Shown: positions 1-10,793, counted from the stretch's first letter. The stretch is DNA of 64,000 nt from Haemophilus haemolyticus M19501 (GCF_000222025.1 NZ_AFQO01000016.1:62001-126000), one strand, 5' to 3'. Notes: generated by a model from the letters alone, not told the origin. Numbers and translations are program-made.

Positions 1-518
1 TAATTTTCCCAGCAGAAACAATCACGCCAGAACAAATGGCAAAATTAATTCGTTATGGCAGTGGCATTGTTTGTTTATGCATTACTGATGAACGTTGCCA
101 ACAACTCGATTTACCGCCAATGGTAGAACACAATAATAGCGTAAACAAAACGGCTTTTACCGTAACGATTGAAGCTGCGAAAGGTGTTTCTACAGGCGTA
201 TCTGCTGCAGACCGAGTCACAACCATTCAAACGGCGATTGCTGATAATGCAGTTCCAACAGATTTACATCGTCCTGGCCATGTCTTCCCACTTCGTGCCG
301 CAAATGGTGGCGTACTTACTCGCCGCGGACACACTGAAGCGTCCATTGATTTAGCACGTCTAGCTGGATTTAAAGAAGCAGGTGTTATTTGTGAAATTAC
401 TAACGACGATGGCACAATGGCTCGCGCCCCTGAAATTGTAGAATTTGCGAAAAAATTTGGTTATTCGGTGCTTACTATTGAAGATTTAGTCGAATATCGT
501 TTAGCACATAATATTTAA
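1..518 (+). CDS. ribB: 3,4-dihydroxy-2-butanone 4-phosphate synthase, 5' end outside window
   Basis: This is the C-terminal part of DHBP synthase, which converts ribulose 5-phosphate to formate and 3,4-dihydroxy-2-butanone 4-phosphate for riboflavin synthesis in the cytosol. The frame is open from base 3 with no start, so about 40 N-terminal residues lie upstream; the ATG at 36 is internal, because the preceding residues IFPAET continue the family sequence. Recognisable family stretches are [21 protein letters not shown] and [12 protein letters not shown], which carry substrate and metal ligands. It ends just before an uptake-signal hairpin and lpsA. An FMN riboswitch upstream, if present, would be outside the window. 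Confidence 0.95.
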   Translation, partial: IFPAETITPEQMAKLIRYGSGIVCLCITDERCQQLDLPPMVEHNNSVNKTAFTVTIEAAKGVSTGVSAADRVTTIQTAIADNAVPTDLHRPGHVFPLRAANGGVLTRRGHTEASIDLARLAGFKEAGVICEITNDDGTMARAPEIVEFAKKFGYSVLTIEDLVEYRLAHNI

Positions 519-523
519 AATAC

Positions 524-567
524 AAAAGTGCGGTGAAAATTTCTATGATTTTTTACCGCGCTTTTTA
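524..567 (+). terminator. Paired uptake-signal hairpin after ribB
   Basis: An uptake signal AAGTGCGGT at 526-534 is followed by a near-complement ACCGCGCTT at 555-563 and a T-rich run. The arms pair with one wobble, giving a plausible rho-independent terminator for ribB. Confidence 0.65.
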
Positions 568-608
568 TATTATACTGTTCCACTTTTTTATTTATTTGGG
601 TTACTTTT

Positions 609-1419
609 ATGCACAGCACAGCACAGCACAGCACAGCACAGCACAGCACAGCACAGCACAGCACAGCACAATTATGTTATTAGTTTAACGACTGAACAAA
701 AACGCCGAAAACATATTACAGAGGAATTCGGTAAGCAAAATATTCCTTTCGCATTTTTTGATGCTATTACGCCCGAAATTATTGAAGAAACTGCTAAAAA
801 ATTCAATATTACATTAGATCGTTCTCCTAAAGCCAAGTTATCGGATGGAGAAATTGGTTGCGCATTAAGCCATATTGTTTTATGGGATTTAGCATTAGAA
901 AATAATTTAAACTATATCAATATCTTTGAAGATGATATTCATCTGGGAGAAAATGCTAAAGAATTATTAGAAATTGATTATATTTCTGATGATATTCATG
1001 TCTTAAAATTAGAAGCAAATGGCAAAATGTTCTTTAAACAGCCACAATCTGTAAAATGCGATAGAAATATTTATCCTATCACAGTGAAACAATCAGGATG
1101 TGCGGGATATACTGTTACAGCGAAAGGGGCTAAATATTTACTTGAATTAGTAAAAAATAAACCACTTGACGTGGCGGTTGATTCTCTTGTTTTCGAGGAT
1201 TTTTTACATTTTAAAGATTATAAAATAGTACAACTTTCTCCTGGTATTTGCGTTCAAGATTTTGTGTTACATTCAGATAATCCTTTTGAAAGCAGTTTAC
1301 AAGAAGGACGAGATAGAGTACACGGAAATCAACGCAAGTTTTCTATTTTAGAAAAAATAAAAAATGAATTTGGACGAGTAAAAATAAAAATATTTGGAAA
1401 ACAAGTTCCATTTAAATAA
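609..1419 (+). CDS. lpsA: LOS inner-core glycosyltransferase LpsA (GT25), phase-OFF as read
   Basis: LpsA adds a hexose to the third heptose of the Haemophilus lipooligosaccharide inner core. The body is open from codon 667 (HNYVISLTTEQKRR) to TAA at 1417-1419 and looks like a family 25 glycosyltransferase, with FEDDIH about 80 residues in as the likely nucleotide-sugar/metal motif. The only good start, ATG 609, runs straight into a GCACA tract and is one base out of frame with the body, so translation stops at TAG 681-683. I found no other start in the body frame between 541 and the tract. Ten or thirteen units would restore the frame, giving an N-terminus of repeated HSTAQ. The next in-frame ATG, at 1027, would leave only the C-terminal 130 residues, without the FEDDIH motif. 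Confidence 0.9.
611..670 (+). repeat. Pentanucleotide tract (GCACA)12 at the lpsA start
   Basis: Twelve perfect uninterrupted copies of GCACA begin at the G of the lpsA ATG. Five is not a multiple of three, so gain or loss of one unit changes frame. With 12 units the ATG at 609 is out of frame; with 10 or 13 it is in frame; with 11 a TTG at 596 would be in frame. This is the usual architecture of a slipped-strand contingency locus. Confidence 0.97.
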
Positions 1420-1420
1420 T

Positions 1421-1463
1421 AAAAGTGCGGTTAAAAATCTTATTAAATTTTAACCGCACTTTT
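1421..1463. terminator. Bidirectional uptake-signal terminator between lpsA and trmL
   Basis: AAAAGTGCGGTTAAAA at 1421-1436 pairs perfectly with its complement at 1448-1463 and is followed by a T run. It separates the convergent genes lpsA and trmL and can serve both. Confidence 0.85.
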
Positions 1464-1467
1464 TTGT

Positions 1468-1950
1468 TTATTTTACTTCTGGTAAATTTACTGCACCTTC
1501 GTAGCCTAATTGTCGCCACGCTTCATAAACCGTTACTGCAACCGAATTAGACAAGTTCATACTGCGGCTATTGGCTGTCATTGGAATGCGGATTTTTTGT
1601 TCCATCGGCATTTCATTTAAAATTAACATCGGAATGCCACGAGTTTCTGGGCCAAACATTAAATAATCCCCAAGTTCAAATTTTACTTGGCTATGTGCTG
1701 GACTGCCTTTTGTTGTGAGTGCCAAGAGACGTTTGGGTTTCTCGCTTTCTAAAAAGGCTTCAAAAGTCTTGTGGCGTTTGATTTCCGCAAATTCGTGATA
1801 ATCCAAACCTGAGCGGCGTAAGCGTTTATCATCCCAAGTGAAACCAAGTGGTTCAATTAAGTGCAAGCGAAATCCTGTATTGGCACAAAGGCGGATAATG
1901 TTACCGGTATTTTGTGGGATTTCTGGTTCATATAAAACAATATCTAACAT
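1468..1950 (-). CDS. trmL: tRNA (cytidine/uridine-34-2'-O)-methyltransferase TrmL
   Basis: TrmL (YibK) is a SAM-dependent SPOUT methylase that 2'-O-methylates the wobble base of two tRNA-Leu species. At 160 aa it has the length of the minimal SPOUT enzymes, which lack an extra RNA-binding domain. The C-terminal trefoil-knot motifs are visible as FGPETRGIP and [13 protein letters not shown], and the N-terminus has the family stretch [13 protein letters not shown]. The gene lies 10 bp downstream of rsmD on the same strand, so the two RNA methylases are probably co-transcribed and share the hairpin at 1421-1463 as terminator. Confidence 0.95.
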   Translation of the reverse strand: MLDIVLYEPEIPQNTGNIIRLCANTGFRLHLIEPLGFTWDDKRLRRSGLDYHEFAEIKRHKTFEAFLESEKPKRLLALTTKGSPAHSQVKFELGDYLMFGPETRGIPMLILNEMPMEQKIRIPMTANSRSMNLSNSVAVTVYEAWRQLGYEGAVNLPEVK

Positions 1951-1960
1951 AATTTTCTCT

Positions 1961-2542
1961 CTAATTCTGATATAAACGATAACTCACCATTCCTGTCGTT
2001 TTTTCTTTCAATAACATCCAGTTTTCTGGTGTGATGAGTGGTTTATCTTTCTCTGTTTCTACGTAAATTAACGCATTGGGTTTTAGCCAATTATTTTCGC
2101 AAAGCAAGTTAATTGCTTGTTCTGCTAAATTAAAATGAAAGGGTGGATCTAAAAACACCACATCAAAGTGCGGTTGATTTTGTGGCTGTTTTAGAAAATC
2201 CAAACTACTTTGATTAATCACTTCAGCCTGTTCTGATGAGCATTTGAGCGTTTGTAAATTCTTTTTTAATTGATTGGCGACGGTTTTATCTAGTTCTAAA
2301 AAAGTCACTTTTTTCGCTTGACGAGAAAGTGCCTCAAAACCTAATGAGCCGCTCCCCGCAAAGCCATCTAAACATTCAGATTGGTGGATATAAGGCATTA
2401 ACCAATTAAAAAGCGTTTCTTTCACTCTATCGCCAGTTGGGCGTAAGCCTTCTGAACTTAATACGGGAAGTTTTCGCCCTCGCCACAGTCCAGCAATAAT
2501 GCGAACCTCGCCCTTTGCATTTGGCGTTTGTATTTTTTTCAT
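1961..2542 (-). CDS. rsmD: 16S rRNA (guanine(966)-N2)-methyltransferase
   Basis: RsmD methylates N2 of G966 in 16S rRNA of assembled 30S subunits. The 193-aa protein shows the Rossmann SAM-binding loop [16 protein letters not shown] near residues 59-74 and the N-methylase catalytic tetrapeptide DPPF near residue 132. It starts 96 bp from the preferred ftsY start on the opposite strand, so the short gap holds divergent promoters. The rsmD-ftsY divergent arrangement is common in gammaproteobacteria. Confidence 0.94.
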   Translation of the reverse strand: MKKIQTPNAKGEVRIIAGLWRGRKLPVLSSEGLRPTGDRVKETLFNWLMPYIHQSECLDGFAGSGSLGFEALSRQAKKVTFLELDKTVANQLKKNLQTLKCSSEQAEVINQSSLDFLKQPQNQPHFDVVFLDPPFHFNLAEQAINLLCENNWLKPNALIYVETEKDKPLITPENWMLLKEKTTGMVSYRLYQN

Positions 2543-2638
2543 AAAGATTCGATTTTTATTGAAAATTGTGCTTAGTTTAGACGATTTTTTGCTAGAATGA
2601 ACGACATTTTTATCGGATTACAGTTAAGAGAGCATTTT

Positions 2639-3856
2639 ATGGCTGAAGAAAATAAAAAAGGCGGATTTTGGGCATCGTTATTTGGGCGTAATAAAAAGCA
2701 AGATGAACCTAAAATTGAGCCGAAAATTGAAGAAGAAAAGATTAAAGATGTTGAGCCATCTGTTGAAAAATTTGACGCTAATGATTTAGTCGAAGAAGAA
2801 AAAATACAGGAAATTTCAACCGCACTTGAGCCAGTTGCACTTGAGCCAGTCGAAGAAATCATCGAAGCGAAAAATTTAGAAGATGATCTTCAGCCCGTTG
2901 TTGAAATTGAAACTCGCGAAAAGCCAAGTGAAGGGAGCTTTTTTAGTCGTTTAGTTAAGGGATTACTGAAAACTAAACAAAATATTGGCGCGGGTTTTCG
3001 TAGTTTTTTCTTAGGAAAGAAAATTGATGATGAGTTGTTTGAAGAATTAGAAGAACAACTTTTGATTGCGGATATTGGCGTGCCGACAACAAGTAAAATC
3101 ATCAAAAATTTGACTGAACATGCAAGTCGCAAAGAATTACAAGATGCCGAGCTTTTATATCAACAATTAAAAGTAGAAATGGCAGATATTCTTGAGCCAG
3201 TAGCACAACCGTTAGAGATTGATAGCACGAAAAAACCTTATGTGATTTTAATGGTGGGCGTAAATGGCGTGGGTAAAACAACGACAATTGGTAAGCTTGC
3301 ACGTAAATTTCAGTCTGAAGGAAAATCAGTGATGCTTGCGGCGGGCGATACTTTCCGTGCGGCGGCTGTTGAGCAGCTTCAAGTTTGGGGAGAACGTAAT
3401 CATATTCCAGTTGTTGCGCAAAGCACTGGCTCTGATTCTGCATCGGTAATTTTTGATGCGATGCAATCAGCGGCTGCACGCAATATTGATATTCTTATTG
3501 CGGATACGGCGGGTCGTTTGCAAAATAAAAATAACTTAATGGACGAACTGAAAAAAATTGTTCGTGTTATGAAAAAATATGACGAAACTGCACCACATGA
3601 AATTATGCTTACGCTGGATGCTGGAACAGGACAAAATGCTATTAGCCAAGCGAAGTTATTTAATGAGGCTGTCGGTTTAACAGGAATTTCACTCACAAAA
3701 TTAGACGGCACGGCAAAAGGCGGCGTGATTTTTGCCATAGCCGATCAGTTTAAGTTGCCTATTCGTTATATTGGCGTGGGCGAGAAAATTGAAGATTTAC
3801 GTGAGTTTAATGCCAAAGAATTTATTGAGGCATTATTCGTTCATGAAGAAGAATAA
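2639..3856 (+). CDS. ftsY: Signal recognition particle receptor FtsY
   Basis: FtsY is the membrane-associated GTPase that docks SRP-ribosome complexes at the SecYEG translocon. I chose the ATG at 2639 (MAEENKKGG) over the upstream in-frame ATG at 2597 because AAGAGAG sits at the correct distance and the family usually starts this way; this gives 405 aa. The first about 110 residues are the acidic A domain. The NG domain shows the P-loop GVNGVGKTT, DTAGR and the guanine-specificity motif TKLDG. It heads a co-directional ftsY-ftsE-ftsX cluster with gaps of 18 and 9 bp. The A domain contains a five-codon tandem duplication, listed separately. Confidence 0.95.
   Translation: MAEENKKGGFWASLFGRNKKQDEPKIEPKIEEEKIKDVEPSVEKFDANDLVEEEKIQEISTALEPVALEPVEEIIEAKNLEDDLQPVVEIETREKPSEGSFFSRLVKGLLKTKQNIGAGFRSFFLGKKIDDELFEELEEQLLIADIGVPTTSKIIKNLTEHASRKELQDAELLYQQLKVEMADILEPVAQPLEIDSTKKPYVILMVGVNGVGKTTTIGKLARKFQSEGKSVMLAAGDTFRAAAVEQLQVWGERNHIPVVAQSTGSDSASVIFDAMQSAAARNIDILIADTAGRLQNKNNLMDELKKIVRVMKKYDETAPHEIMLTLDAGTGQNAISQAKLFNEAVGLTGISLTKLDGTAKGGVIFAIADQFKLPIRYIGVGEKIEDLREFNAKEFIEALFVHEEE
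2822..2851 (+). repeat. Two-copy 15-bp tandem repeat in ftsY
   Basis: GCACTTGAGCCAGTT at 2822-2836 is followed directly by GCACTTGAGCCAGTC at 2837-2851. It encodes ALEPV twice in the acidic A domain and keeps the frame. Confidence 0.9.
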
Positions 3857-3874
3857 AAAGAATAAGGAAAAATT

Positions 3875-4531
3875 GTGATTAAGTTCTCAAATGTTTCTAA
3901 AGCCTATCATGGTGCAACGCAGCCAGCGTTACAAGGCTTGAATTTTCATCTTCCTGTGGGAAGTATGACTTATTTGGTTGGACATTCAGGTGCAGGGAAG
4001 AGTACATTACTCAAGCTTATTATGGGGATGGAAAAAGCCAATGCTGGTCAAATTTGGTTTAACGGGCACGATATTACTCGTTTGTCAAAATATGAAATTC
4101 CATTTCTGCGTCGCCAAATCGGTATGGTTCACCAAGATTATCGTTTATTAACAGATCGTACTGTGGTGGAAAATGTGGCATTGCCGTTGATTATTGCAGG
4201 TATGCATCCAAAAGATGCGAATACTCGAGCAATGGCATCTTTAGATCGAGTAGGATTGCGTAATAAAGCGCACTATTTGCCACCACAAATTTCTGGCGGG
4301 GAGCAGCAACGTGTTGATATTGCGCGTGCGATTGTGCATAAACCTCAACTTTTATTAGCAGATGAACCAACGGGTAATTTAGACGATGAACTTTCTTTAG
4401 GCATTTTTAATTTGTTTGAAGAATTTAATCGTCTCGGAATGACAGTGTTAATTGCTACTCACGACATTAATTTAATTCAACAAAAACCAAAACCTTGTCT
4501 TGTGCTTGAACAAGGTTATTTACGTTATTAA
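3875..4531 (+). CDS. ftsE: Cell-division ATP-binding protein FtsE
   Basis: FtsE is the ATPase of the FtsEX complex, which sits at the divisome and activates periplasmic murein hydrolases. The 218-aa protein has Walker A GHSGAGKST, the ABC signature ISGGEQQRV and Walker B LLLADEPTGNLD. The start codon is GTG at 3875, preceded by AAGGAA; no better ATG is available. It lies between ftsY and ftsX in the conserved order, which supports the assignment over a generic ABC ATPase. Confidence 0.96.
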   Translation: MIKFSNVSKAYHGATQPALQGLNFHLPVGSMTYLVGHSGAGKSTLLKLIMGMEKANAGQIWFNGHDITRLSKYEIPFLRRQIGMVHQDYRLLTDRTVVENVALPLIIAGMHPKDANTRAMASLDRVGLRNKAHYLPPQISGGEQQRVDIARAIVHKPQLLLADEPTGNLDDELSLGIFNLFEEFNRLGMTVLIATHDINLIQQKPKPCLVLEQGYLRY

Positions 4532-4540
4532 GGAATAATC

Positions 4541-5473
4541 ATGAGCCGATCAACGGATGCATCTGTTTTTGTTCAAACAGCCTATACTTTGCGTGCAGTA
4601 TGGGTAGATTTATGGCAACGTAAATTTGGCACGCTGCTCACGATTTTGGTTATTGCTGTGTCTCTGACAATCCCAACCGTGAGCTATTTAATGTGGAAAA
4701 ATTTACATTTAGCGACCACTCAATTTTATCCTGAAAGTGAATTGACGATTTATCTTCACAAAAATTTAAGTGAAGAAGATGCGAATTTAGTGGTAGAGAA
4801 AATTCGTCAGCAAGAAGGGGTGGAATCCCTTAATTATGTTTCTCGTCAAGAAAGTTTAAAGGAATTTAAAAGCTGGTCTGGCTTTGGCGAAGAATTGGAA
4901 ATTTTAGATGATAATCCATTGCCTGCGGTCGTGATGGTAAAACCGACGAGCGAATTTAATGTGTCAGAAAAACGTGATGAATTACGTACCAATTTAAATA
5001 AAATCAAAGGGGTACAAGAAGTTCGCTTGGATAATGATTGGATGGAAAAATTAACCGCACTTTCTTGGTTAATTGCTCATGTGGCAATTTTCTGTACTGT
5101 ATTAATGGCGATAGCGGTATTTCTGGTTATTGGTAACAGTATCCGCTCTGATGTGTATAGTAGCCGATCAAGTATTGATGTGATGAAATTGCTTGGTGCA
5201 ACAGATCAATTTATTCTCCGTCCTTACCTTTATACAGGGATGATTTATGCTGTATTAGGTGGATTAGCCGCTGCAATTTTTAGTAGTTTTATTATCAGCT
5301 ATTTTACTTCTGCAGTGAAATATGTAACGGATATTTTTGCCGTCCAATTCAGTTTGAATGGATTAGGTGTTGGCGAATTTATATTCCTATTAGTGTGCTG
5401 TTTAATTATGGGCTATGTTGGGGCGTGGATTTCTGCAAAACGGCATTTATCGGTGTTAGATAATCGTTATTAA
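4541..5473 (+). CDS. ftsX: Cell-division permease-like protein FtsX
   Basis: FtsX is the inner-membrane partner of FtsE. The 310-aa protein has one membrane segment near residues 28-50, a large periplasmic loop to about residue 175 and three further segments near 180-205, 230-258 and 280-300, which is the standard four-helix FtsX layout. The periplasmic loop is the part that contacts amidase activators in related species. It follows ftsE by 9 bp with a good AAGGA site and ends before an uptake-signal hairpin. Confidence 0.95.
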   Translation: MSRSTDASVFVQTAYTLRAVWVDLWQRKFGTLLTILVIAVSLTIPTVSYLMWKNLHLATTQFYPESELTIYLHKNLSEEDANLVVEKIRQQEGVESLNYVSRQESLKEFKSWSGFGEELEILDDNPLPAVVMVKPTSEFNVSEKRDELRTNLNKIKGVQEVRLDNDWMEKLTALSWLIAHVAIFCTVLMAIAVFLVIGNSIRSDVYSSRSSIDVMKLLGATDQFILRPYLYTGMIYAVLGGLAAAIFSSFIISYFTSAVKYVTDIFAVQFSLNGLGVGEFIFLLVCCLIMGYVGAWISAKRHLSVLDNRY

Positions 5474-5484
5474 TTGAAGATGTT

Positions 5485-5551
5485 AAAGTGCGGTTATTTT
5501 TCAATATATTTTTTGAAAGAGAAATTATGGAGAAAAATAACCGCATTTTTT
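5485..5551 (+). terminator. Uptake-signal hairpin after ftsX
   Basis: GCGGTTATTTTTC beginning at 5490 pairs with GAAAAATAACCGC ending near 5544, followed by TTTTTTAT. The 5' arm contains an intact AAGTGCGGT. It probably ends the ftsYEX transcript before the S10 promoter. Confidence 0.7.
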
Positions 5552-5571
5552 ATTTGTTTTGAATAAATTCC

Positions 5572-5600
5572 TTGCAATTTGTTTAACTTTTGTGTAGCAT
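5572..5600 (+). promoter_or_regulatory. S10 operon promoter
   Basis: TTGCAA at 5572-5577 and TAGCAT at 5595-5600 are separated by exactly 17 bp, a good sigma-70 promoter. It would start a leader of about 185 nt ahead of rpsJ. Confidence 0.75.
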
Positions 5601-6104
<504 letters not shown>

Positions 6105-6120
6105 TTAAGAGGTTATTACA

Positions 6121-6747
6121 ATGATTGGTTTAGTCGGTCGTAAAGTTGGTATGACCCGTATCTTCAATGAAGACGGTGTTTCTGTACCAGTTACCGTTAT
6201 CGAAATCGAAGCCAACCGCGTAACTCAAGTTAAAACTCTTGAAAACGATGGCTATACTGCAGTTCAAGTTACTACTGGTTCTAAAAAAGCGAATCGTGTA
6301 ACTAAACCTGAAGCAGGTCATTTCGTGAAAGCAGGTGTTGAAGCTGGTCGCGGTTTATGGGAATTTCGTACTGAAGGTGAAGAATTCACTTTAGGTCAAG
6401 AAATCAATGTTGACATCTTTGCAGATGTTAAAAAAGTAGATGTTACTGGTACTTCTAAAGGTAAAGGTTTCCAAGGTGGTGTTAAACGTTGGAACTTCCG
6501 TACTCAAGATGCTACACACGGTAACTCTTTATCACATCGTGTACTTGGTTCTATTGGTCAAAACCAAACTCCAGGTCGTGTGTTTAAAGGTAAAAAAATG
6601 GCAGGACATTTAGGTGCTGAGCGTGTAACCGTTCAATCACTTGAAGTTGTTCGTGTAGATGCTGAGCGTAAATTGCTATTAGTAAAAGGTTCTGTACCTG
6701 GTGCTATCAATGGCGATGTTATCGTTAAGCCAGCAGTTAAAGCATAA
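6121..6747 (+). CDS. rplC: 50S ribosomal protein L3
   Basis: L3 is a primary 23S rRNA-binding protein near the peptidyl-transferase centre. The 208-aa protein starts [15 protein letters not shown] and contains the extended central loop [19 protein letters not shown], which carries the glutamine methylated by PrmB in enterics. It follows rpsJ by 16 bp with an AAGAGG site. Confidence 0.98.
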   Translation: MIGLVGRKVGMTRIFNEDGVSVPVTVIEIEANRVTQVKTLENDGYTAVQVTTGSKKANRVTKPEAGHFVKAGVEAGRGLWEFRTEGEEFTLGQEINVDIFADVKKVDVTGTSKGKGFQGGVKRWNFRTQDATHGNSLSHRVLGSIGQNQTPGRVFKGKKMAGHLGAERVTVQSLEVVRVDAERKLLLVKGSVPGAINGDVIVKPAVKA

Positions 6748-6762
6748 GTCTAGGAGATAGAG

Positions 6763-7365
6763 ATGGAATTACAAGTTGTAGGTGCAAACGCACTAACTGT
6801 TTCTGAAACTACCTTCGGACGTGAGTTTAACGAAGCTTTGATTCACCAAGTTGTTGTTGCTTATGCAGCAGGTGCTCGTCAAGGTACTCGTGCGCAAAAA
6901 ACTCGTGCTGAAGTGTCTGGTTCAGGTAAAAAACCTTGGCGTCAAAAAGGTACAGGTCGTGCTCGTGCTGGTGATATCAAATCACCAATCTGGCGTTCTG
7001 GTGGTATAACCTTCGCGGCTAAACCACAAGATCACAGCCAAAAAGTGAACAAGAAAATGTACCGTGGTGCTATCAAGAGCATTCTTTCTGAATTAGTTCG
7101 TCAAGACCGTTTAGTGGTTGTTGAAAAATTCGAATTAGATGCACCAAAAACTAAAGTTTTAGTACAAAAATTAAAAGATTTAGCAGTTGAAGATGCATTA
7201 ATTATCACAGCAAGCTTAGATGAAAATCTATTCTTAGCAGCGCGTAACTTATACAAAGTTGATGTACGTGATGTTCAAGGTATCGATCCAGTTAGCTTAA
7301 TCGCTTTCGATAAAGTGATTGTTACTGTTGATGCTGTGAAACAAATTGAGGAGATCCTAGCATGA
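6763..7365 (+). CDS. rplD: 50S ribosomal protein L4, S10 operon autoregulator
   Basis: L4 binds 23S rRNA and in related bacteria represses its own operon by binding the S10 leader. The 200-aa protein has the arginine/glycine-rich exit-tunnel loop around residues 45-80 ([18 protein letters not shown]). Its last codons overlap the rplW start by 4 bp (ATGA), implying translational coupling. Confidence 0.98.
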   Translation: MELQVVGANALTVSETTFGREFNEALIHQVVVAYAAGARQGTRAQKTRAEVSGSGKKPWRQKGTGRARAGDIKSPIWRSGGITFAAKPQDHSQKVNKKMYRGAIKSILSELVRQDRLVVVEKFELDAPKTKVLVQKLKDLAVEDALIITASLDENLFLAARNLYKVDVRDVQGIDPVSLIAFDKVIVTVDAVKQIEEILA

Positions 7366-7661
7366 GTCAAGAACGTTTGCTAAGCGTGCTACGTGCACCG
7401 CACATCTCTGAAAAAGCAACGAACAATGCTGAAAAATCTAACACTGTTGTACTTAAAGTTGCTTTAGATGCGAACAAAGCTGAAATTGCTGCTGCTGTTG
7501 CTCAATTATTTGAAGTAAAAGTTGACTCAGTTCGTACTGTGGTTGTTAAAGGTAAAACTAAACGCCGTGGTAACAAAATGGGTCGTCGCAGCGACTGGAA
7601 AAAAGCTTATGTAACTTTAGCCGAAGGCCAAAACTTGGACTTCGTGGACAGTGCAGAGTAA
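7362..7661 (+). CDS. rplW: 50S ribosomal protein L23
   Basis: L23 lies at the polypeptide exit and is the docking site for trigger factor and SRP. The 99-aa protein has the family stretch [11 protein letters not shown] near its start and the basic loop [20 protein letters not shown]. It overlaps rplD by 4 bp. Confidence 0.98.
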   Translation: MSQERLLSVLRAPHISEKATNNAEKSNTVVLKVALDANKAEIAAAVAQLFEVKVDSVRTVVVKGKTKRRGNKMGRRSDWKKAYVTLAEGQNLDFVDSAE

Positions 7662-7678
7662 TCGGAGGAAATTAGAGA

Positions 7679-8500
7679 ATGGCTATCGTTAAATGTAAGC
7701 CGACCTCCGCTGGTCGTCGTCACGTTGTTAAAATCGTGAACCCTGAATTACACAAGGGTAAACCTTACGCACCTCTTCTAGATACTAAATCTAAAACTGG
7801 TGGTCGTAACAACTATGGTCGTATTACTACTCGTCACATTGGTGGCGGTCACAAACAACACTACCGTTTAATCGATTTCAAACGTAACAAGTTAGACATC
7901 CCAGCGGTTGTTGAGCGTTTAGAATATGATCCAAACCGTTCTGCTAACATTGCTTTAGTGCTTTATAAAGATGGTGAACGCCGTTATATCTTAGCACCTA
8001 AAGGTTTGTCAGTAGGCGATCAAATCCAAGCTGGTGTAAACTCACCAATTAAAGTGGGTAACTCATTACCAATGCGTAATATCCCAGTTGGTTCAACAGT
8101 ACATAACGTTGAATTAAAACCAGGTAAAGGCGGTCAAATCGCTCGTTCTGCTGGTGCTTATGTACAAATCATCGCACGTGAAGGCAACTATGTAACTTTA
8201 CGCTTACGTTCTGGCGAAATGCGTAAAGTATTAGCTGAATGTGTTGCAACAATCGGTGAAGTTGGTAACTCAGAACATATGCTTCGCGTATTGGGTAAAG
8301 CTGGTGCTAACCGCTGGAGAGGTATTCGCCCTACAGTTCGTGGTACTGCAATGAACCCAGTAGATCACCCACACGGTGGTGGTGAAGGTCGTAACTTTGG
8401 TAAACACCCAGTAACTCCTTGGGGCGTTCAAACCAAAGGTAAGAAAACTCGTCACAACAAACGTACTGATAAATATATCGTACGTCGTCGTGGCAAATAA
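7679..8500 (+). CDS. rplB: 50S ribosomal protein L2
   Basis: L2 is a core 50S protein needed for subunit association and peptidyl transfer. The 273-aa product has the conserved C-terminal stretch [20 protein letters not shown], including the histidine long considered important for activity. Its site GGAGG sits 10 bp before the ATG. Confidence 0.98.
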   Translation: MAIVKCKPTSAGRRHVVKIVNPELHKGKPYAPLLDTKSKTGGRNNYGRITTRHIGGGHKQHYRLIDFKRNKLDIPAVVERLEYDPNRSANIALVLYKDGERRYILAPKGLSVGDQIQAGVNSPIKVGNSLPMRNIPVGSTVHNVELKPGKGGQIARSAGAYVQIIAREGNYVTLRLRSGEMRKVLAECVATIGEVGNSEHMLRVLGKAGANRWRGIRPTVRGTAMNPVDHPHGGGEGRNFGKHPVTPWGVQTKGKKTRHNKRTDKYIVRRRGK

Positions 8501-8508
8501 TAGATTAA

Positions 8509-8802
<294 letters not shown>

Positions 8803-8813
8803 GAGGTAAATAG

Positions 8814-9146
<333 letters not shown>

Positions 9147-9163
9147 TAAGTAGAGGAATAGCA

Positions 9164-9871
9164 ATGGGTCAAAAAGTACATCCACATGGTATTCGCCTAG
9201 GTATTGTTAAACCTTGGAGCTCTACTTGGTTCGCGAATACACAAGACTTCGCTGACAATCTTGAAGGCGATTTCAAAGTACGCAAATTCTTAAATAAAGA
9301 ATTAGCAAATGCTTCAGTTTCACGTATTACTATTGAGCGTCCAGCTAAAAGTATTCGTGTAACTATTCACACAGCTCGTCCTGGTATCGTAATCGGTAAA
9401 AAAGGCGAAGATGTTGAAAAATTACGTAACGCAGTGTCTAAAATCGCTGGCGTTCCTGCTCAAATCAACATTGCTGAAGTGAAAAAACCTGAATTAGATG
9501 CGAAATTAGTTGCAGATAGCATCGCTTCTCAATTAGAACGTCGTGTAATGTTCCGTCGTGCAATGAAACGTGCGGTACAAAGCGCTATGCGTTTAGGTGC
9601 TAAAGGTATCAAAGTTGAGGTTAGCGGTCGTTTAGGTGGTGCAGAAATCGCACGTTCAGAATGGTATCGTGAAGGTCGCGTACCTCTACATACTCTTCGT
9701 GCGGACATCGATTATAACACTGCAGAAGCTCACACAACTTACGGCGTAATCGGCGTTAAAGTGTGGATCTTCAAAGGTGAAATTCTTGGTGGAATGGCTG
9801 CCGTTGCGCAATCAGAACAACAACCTGCCGACAAGCCTAAAAAGGCTCCTCGCGGTAAAGGTCGTAAGTAA
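9164..9871 (+). CDS. rpsC: 30S ribosomal protein S3
   Basis: S3 is part of the mRNA entry channel and helicase site of the 30S subunit. The 235-aa protein carries the KH-type motif VIGKKGED and ends in a lysine-rich tail. It lies in the standard position between rplV and rplP. Confidence 0.98.
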
Positions 9872-9884
9872 GGAGAAACGCTAA

Positions 9885-10295
9885 ATGTTGCAACCAAAAC
9901 GTACAAAATTCCGTAAAGTTCACAAAGGCCGCAACCGTGGTATCGCGGGCGGTACTGAAGTTAGTTTCGGTACTTACGGTTTAAAAGCAGTTGGTCGTTG
10001 TCGTTTAACCGCTCGTCAAATCGAAGCGGCACGTCGTGCAATGTCACGTGCAGTAAAACGTCAAGGTAAAATCTGGATTCGTGTATTCCCAGATAAACCA
10101 ATTACTGAAAAACCATTAGAAGTCCGTATGGGTAAAGGTAAAGGTAACGTTGAGTACTGGGTAGCCTTAATCCAACCGGGTAAAGTGCTTTATGAAATGG
10201 ATGGTGTGTCTGAAGAAGTAGCAAGAAACGCATTTGCATTAGCAGCTGCTAAATTGCCAGTTAAGACCACTTTCGTAACTAAGACGGTGATGTAA
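9885..10295 (+). CDS. rplP: 50S ribosomal protein L16
   Basis: L16 organises the A-site region of the 50S subunit. The 136-aa protein starts [19 protein letters not shown] and contains [19 protein letters not shown]. Its TAA overlaps the rpmC ATG by one base (TAATG), implying coupling. Confidence 0.98.
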   Translation: MLQPKRTKFRKVHKGRNRGIAGGTEVSFGTYGLKAVGRCRLTARQIEAARRAMSRAVKRQGKIWIRVFPDKPITEKPLEVRMGKGKGNVEYWVALIQPGKVLYEMDGVSEEVARNAFALAAAKLPVKTTFVTKTVM

Positions 10296-10486
10296 TGAAA
10301 GCTCAAGATTTACGTACAAAAAGTGTTGAAGAGCTGAATGCTGAATTAGTAAACCTTTTAGGTGAACAATTCAAGTTGCGTATGCAGACAGCCACCGGTC
10401 AGCTTCAACAAACCCATCAGGCTAAACAAGTGCGTCGTGATATTGCACGTGTAAAAACTGTATTAACCGAAAAGGCGGGTGAGTAA
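10295..10486 (+). CDS. rpmC: 50S ribosomal protein L29
   Basis: L29 is a small helical protein near the exit tunnel. The 63-aa product begins [18 protein letters not shown]. It overlaps both neighbours by one base, so rplP-rpmC-rpsQ are likely translationally coupled. Confidence 0.97.
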
Positions 10487-10743
10487 TGACTGATAAAATT
10501 CGTAGCGTACAAGGTAAAGTTGTTAGCGACAAAATGGAAAAATCTTTCGTTGTTGCTATTGAACGTAAGGTAAAACACCCTTTATATGGTAAATTTATCC
10601 GTCGTACAACTAAATTACACGTACACGATGAGAACAATGAAGCCAAAGTTGGTGATACCGTAGAGATTCGCGAATGTCGCCCTCTATCAAAAACCAAATC
10701 TTGGACTTTAGTTCGTGTTGTTGAGAAAGCAGTAATCGCTTAA
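10486..10743 (+). CDS. rpsQ: 30S ribosomal protein S17
   Basis: S17 is a primary 16S rRNA-binding protein of the OB-fold class. The 85-aa product includes [21 protein letters not shown]. It is the last gene of the S10 operon and is followed by a rho-independent terminator. Confidence 0.97.
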
Positions 10744-10764
10744 TTCACAATGTAACAATAAAAG

Positions 10765-10793
10765 GCCAATGGTTAATTCCATTGGCTTTTTTT
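10765..10793 (+). terminator. S10 operon terminator
   Basis: GCCAATGG at 10765-10772 and CCATTGGC at 10779-10786 enclose a 6-nt loop and are followed by seven T residues, a classic rho-independent terminator after rpsQ. Confidence 0.9.

Noticed and set aside
611-670. GCACA tract considered as a CRISPR array or structural repeat
   Set aside because: The units are 5 bp and contiguous with no spacers, and the tract is inside the lpsA start; it is a simple-sequence contingency tract.
2597-2638. Longer FtsY N-terminus from ATG 2597
   Set aside because: The extension MNDIFIGLQLREHF is unlike the family, and ATG 2639 has a better ribosome-binding site.
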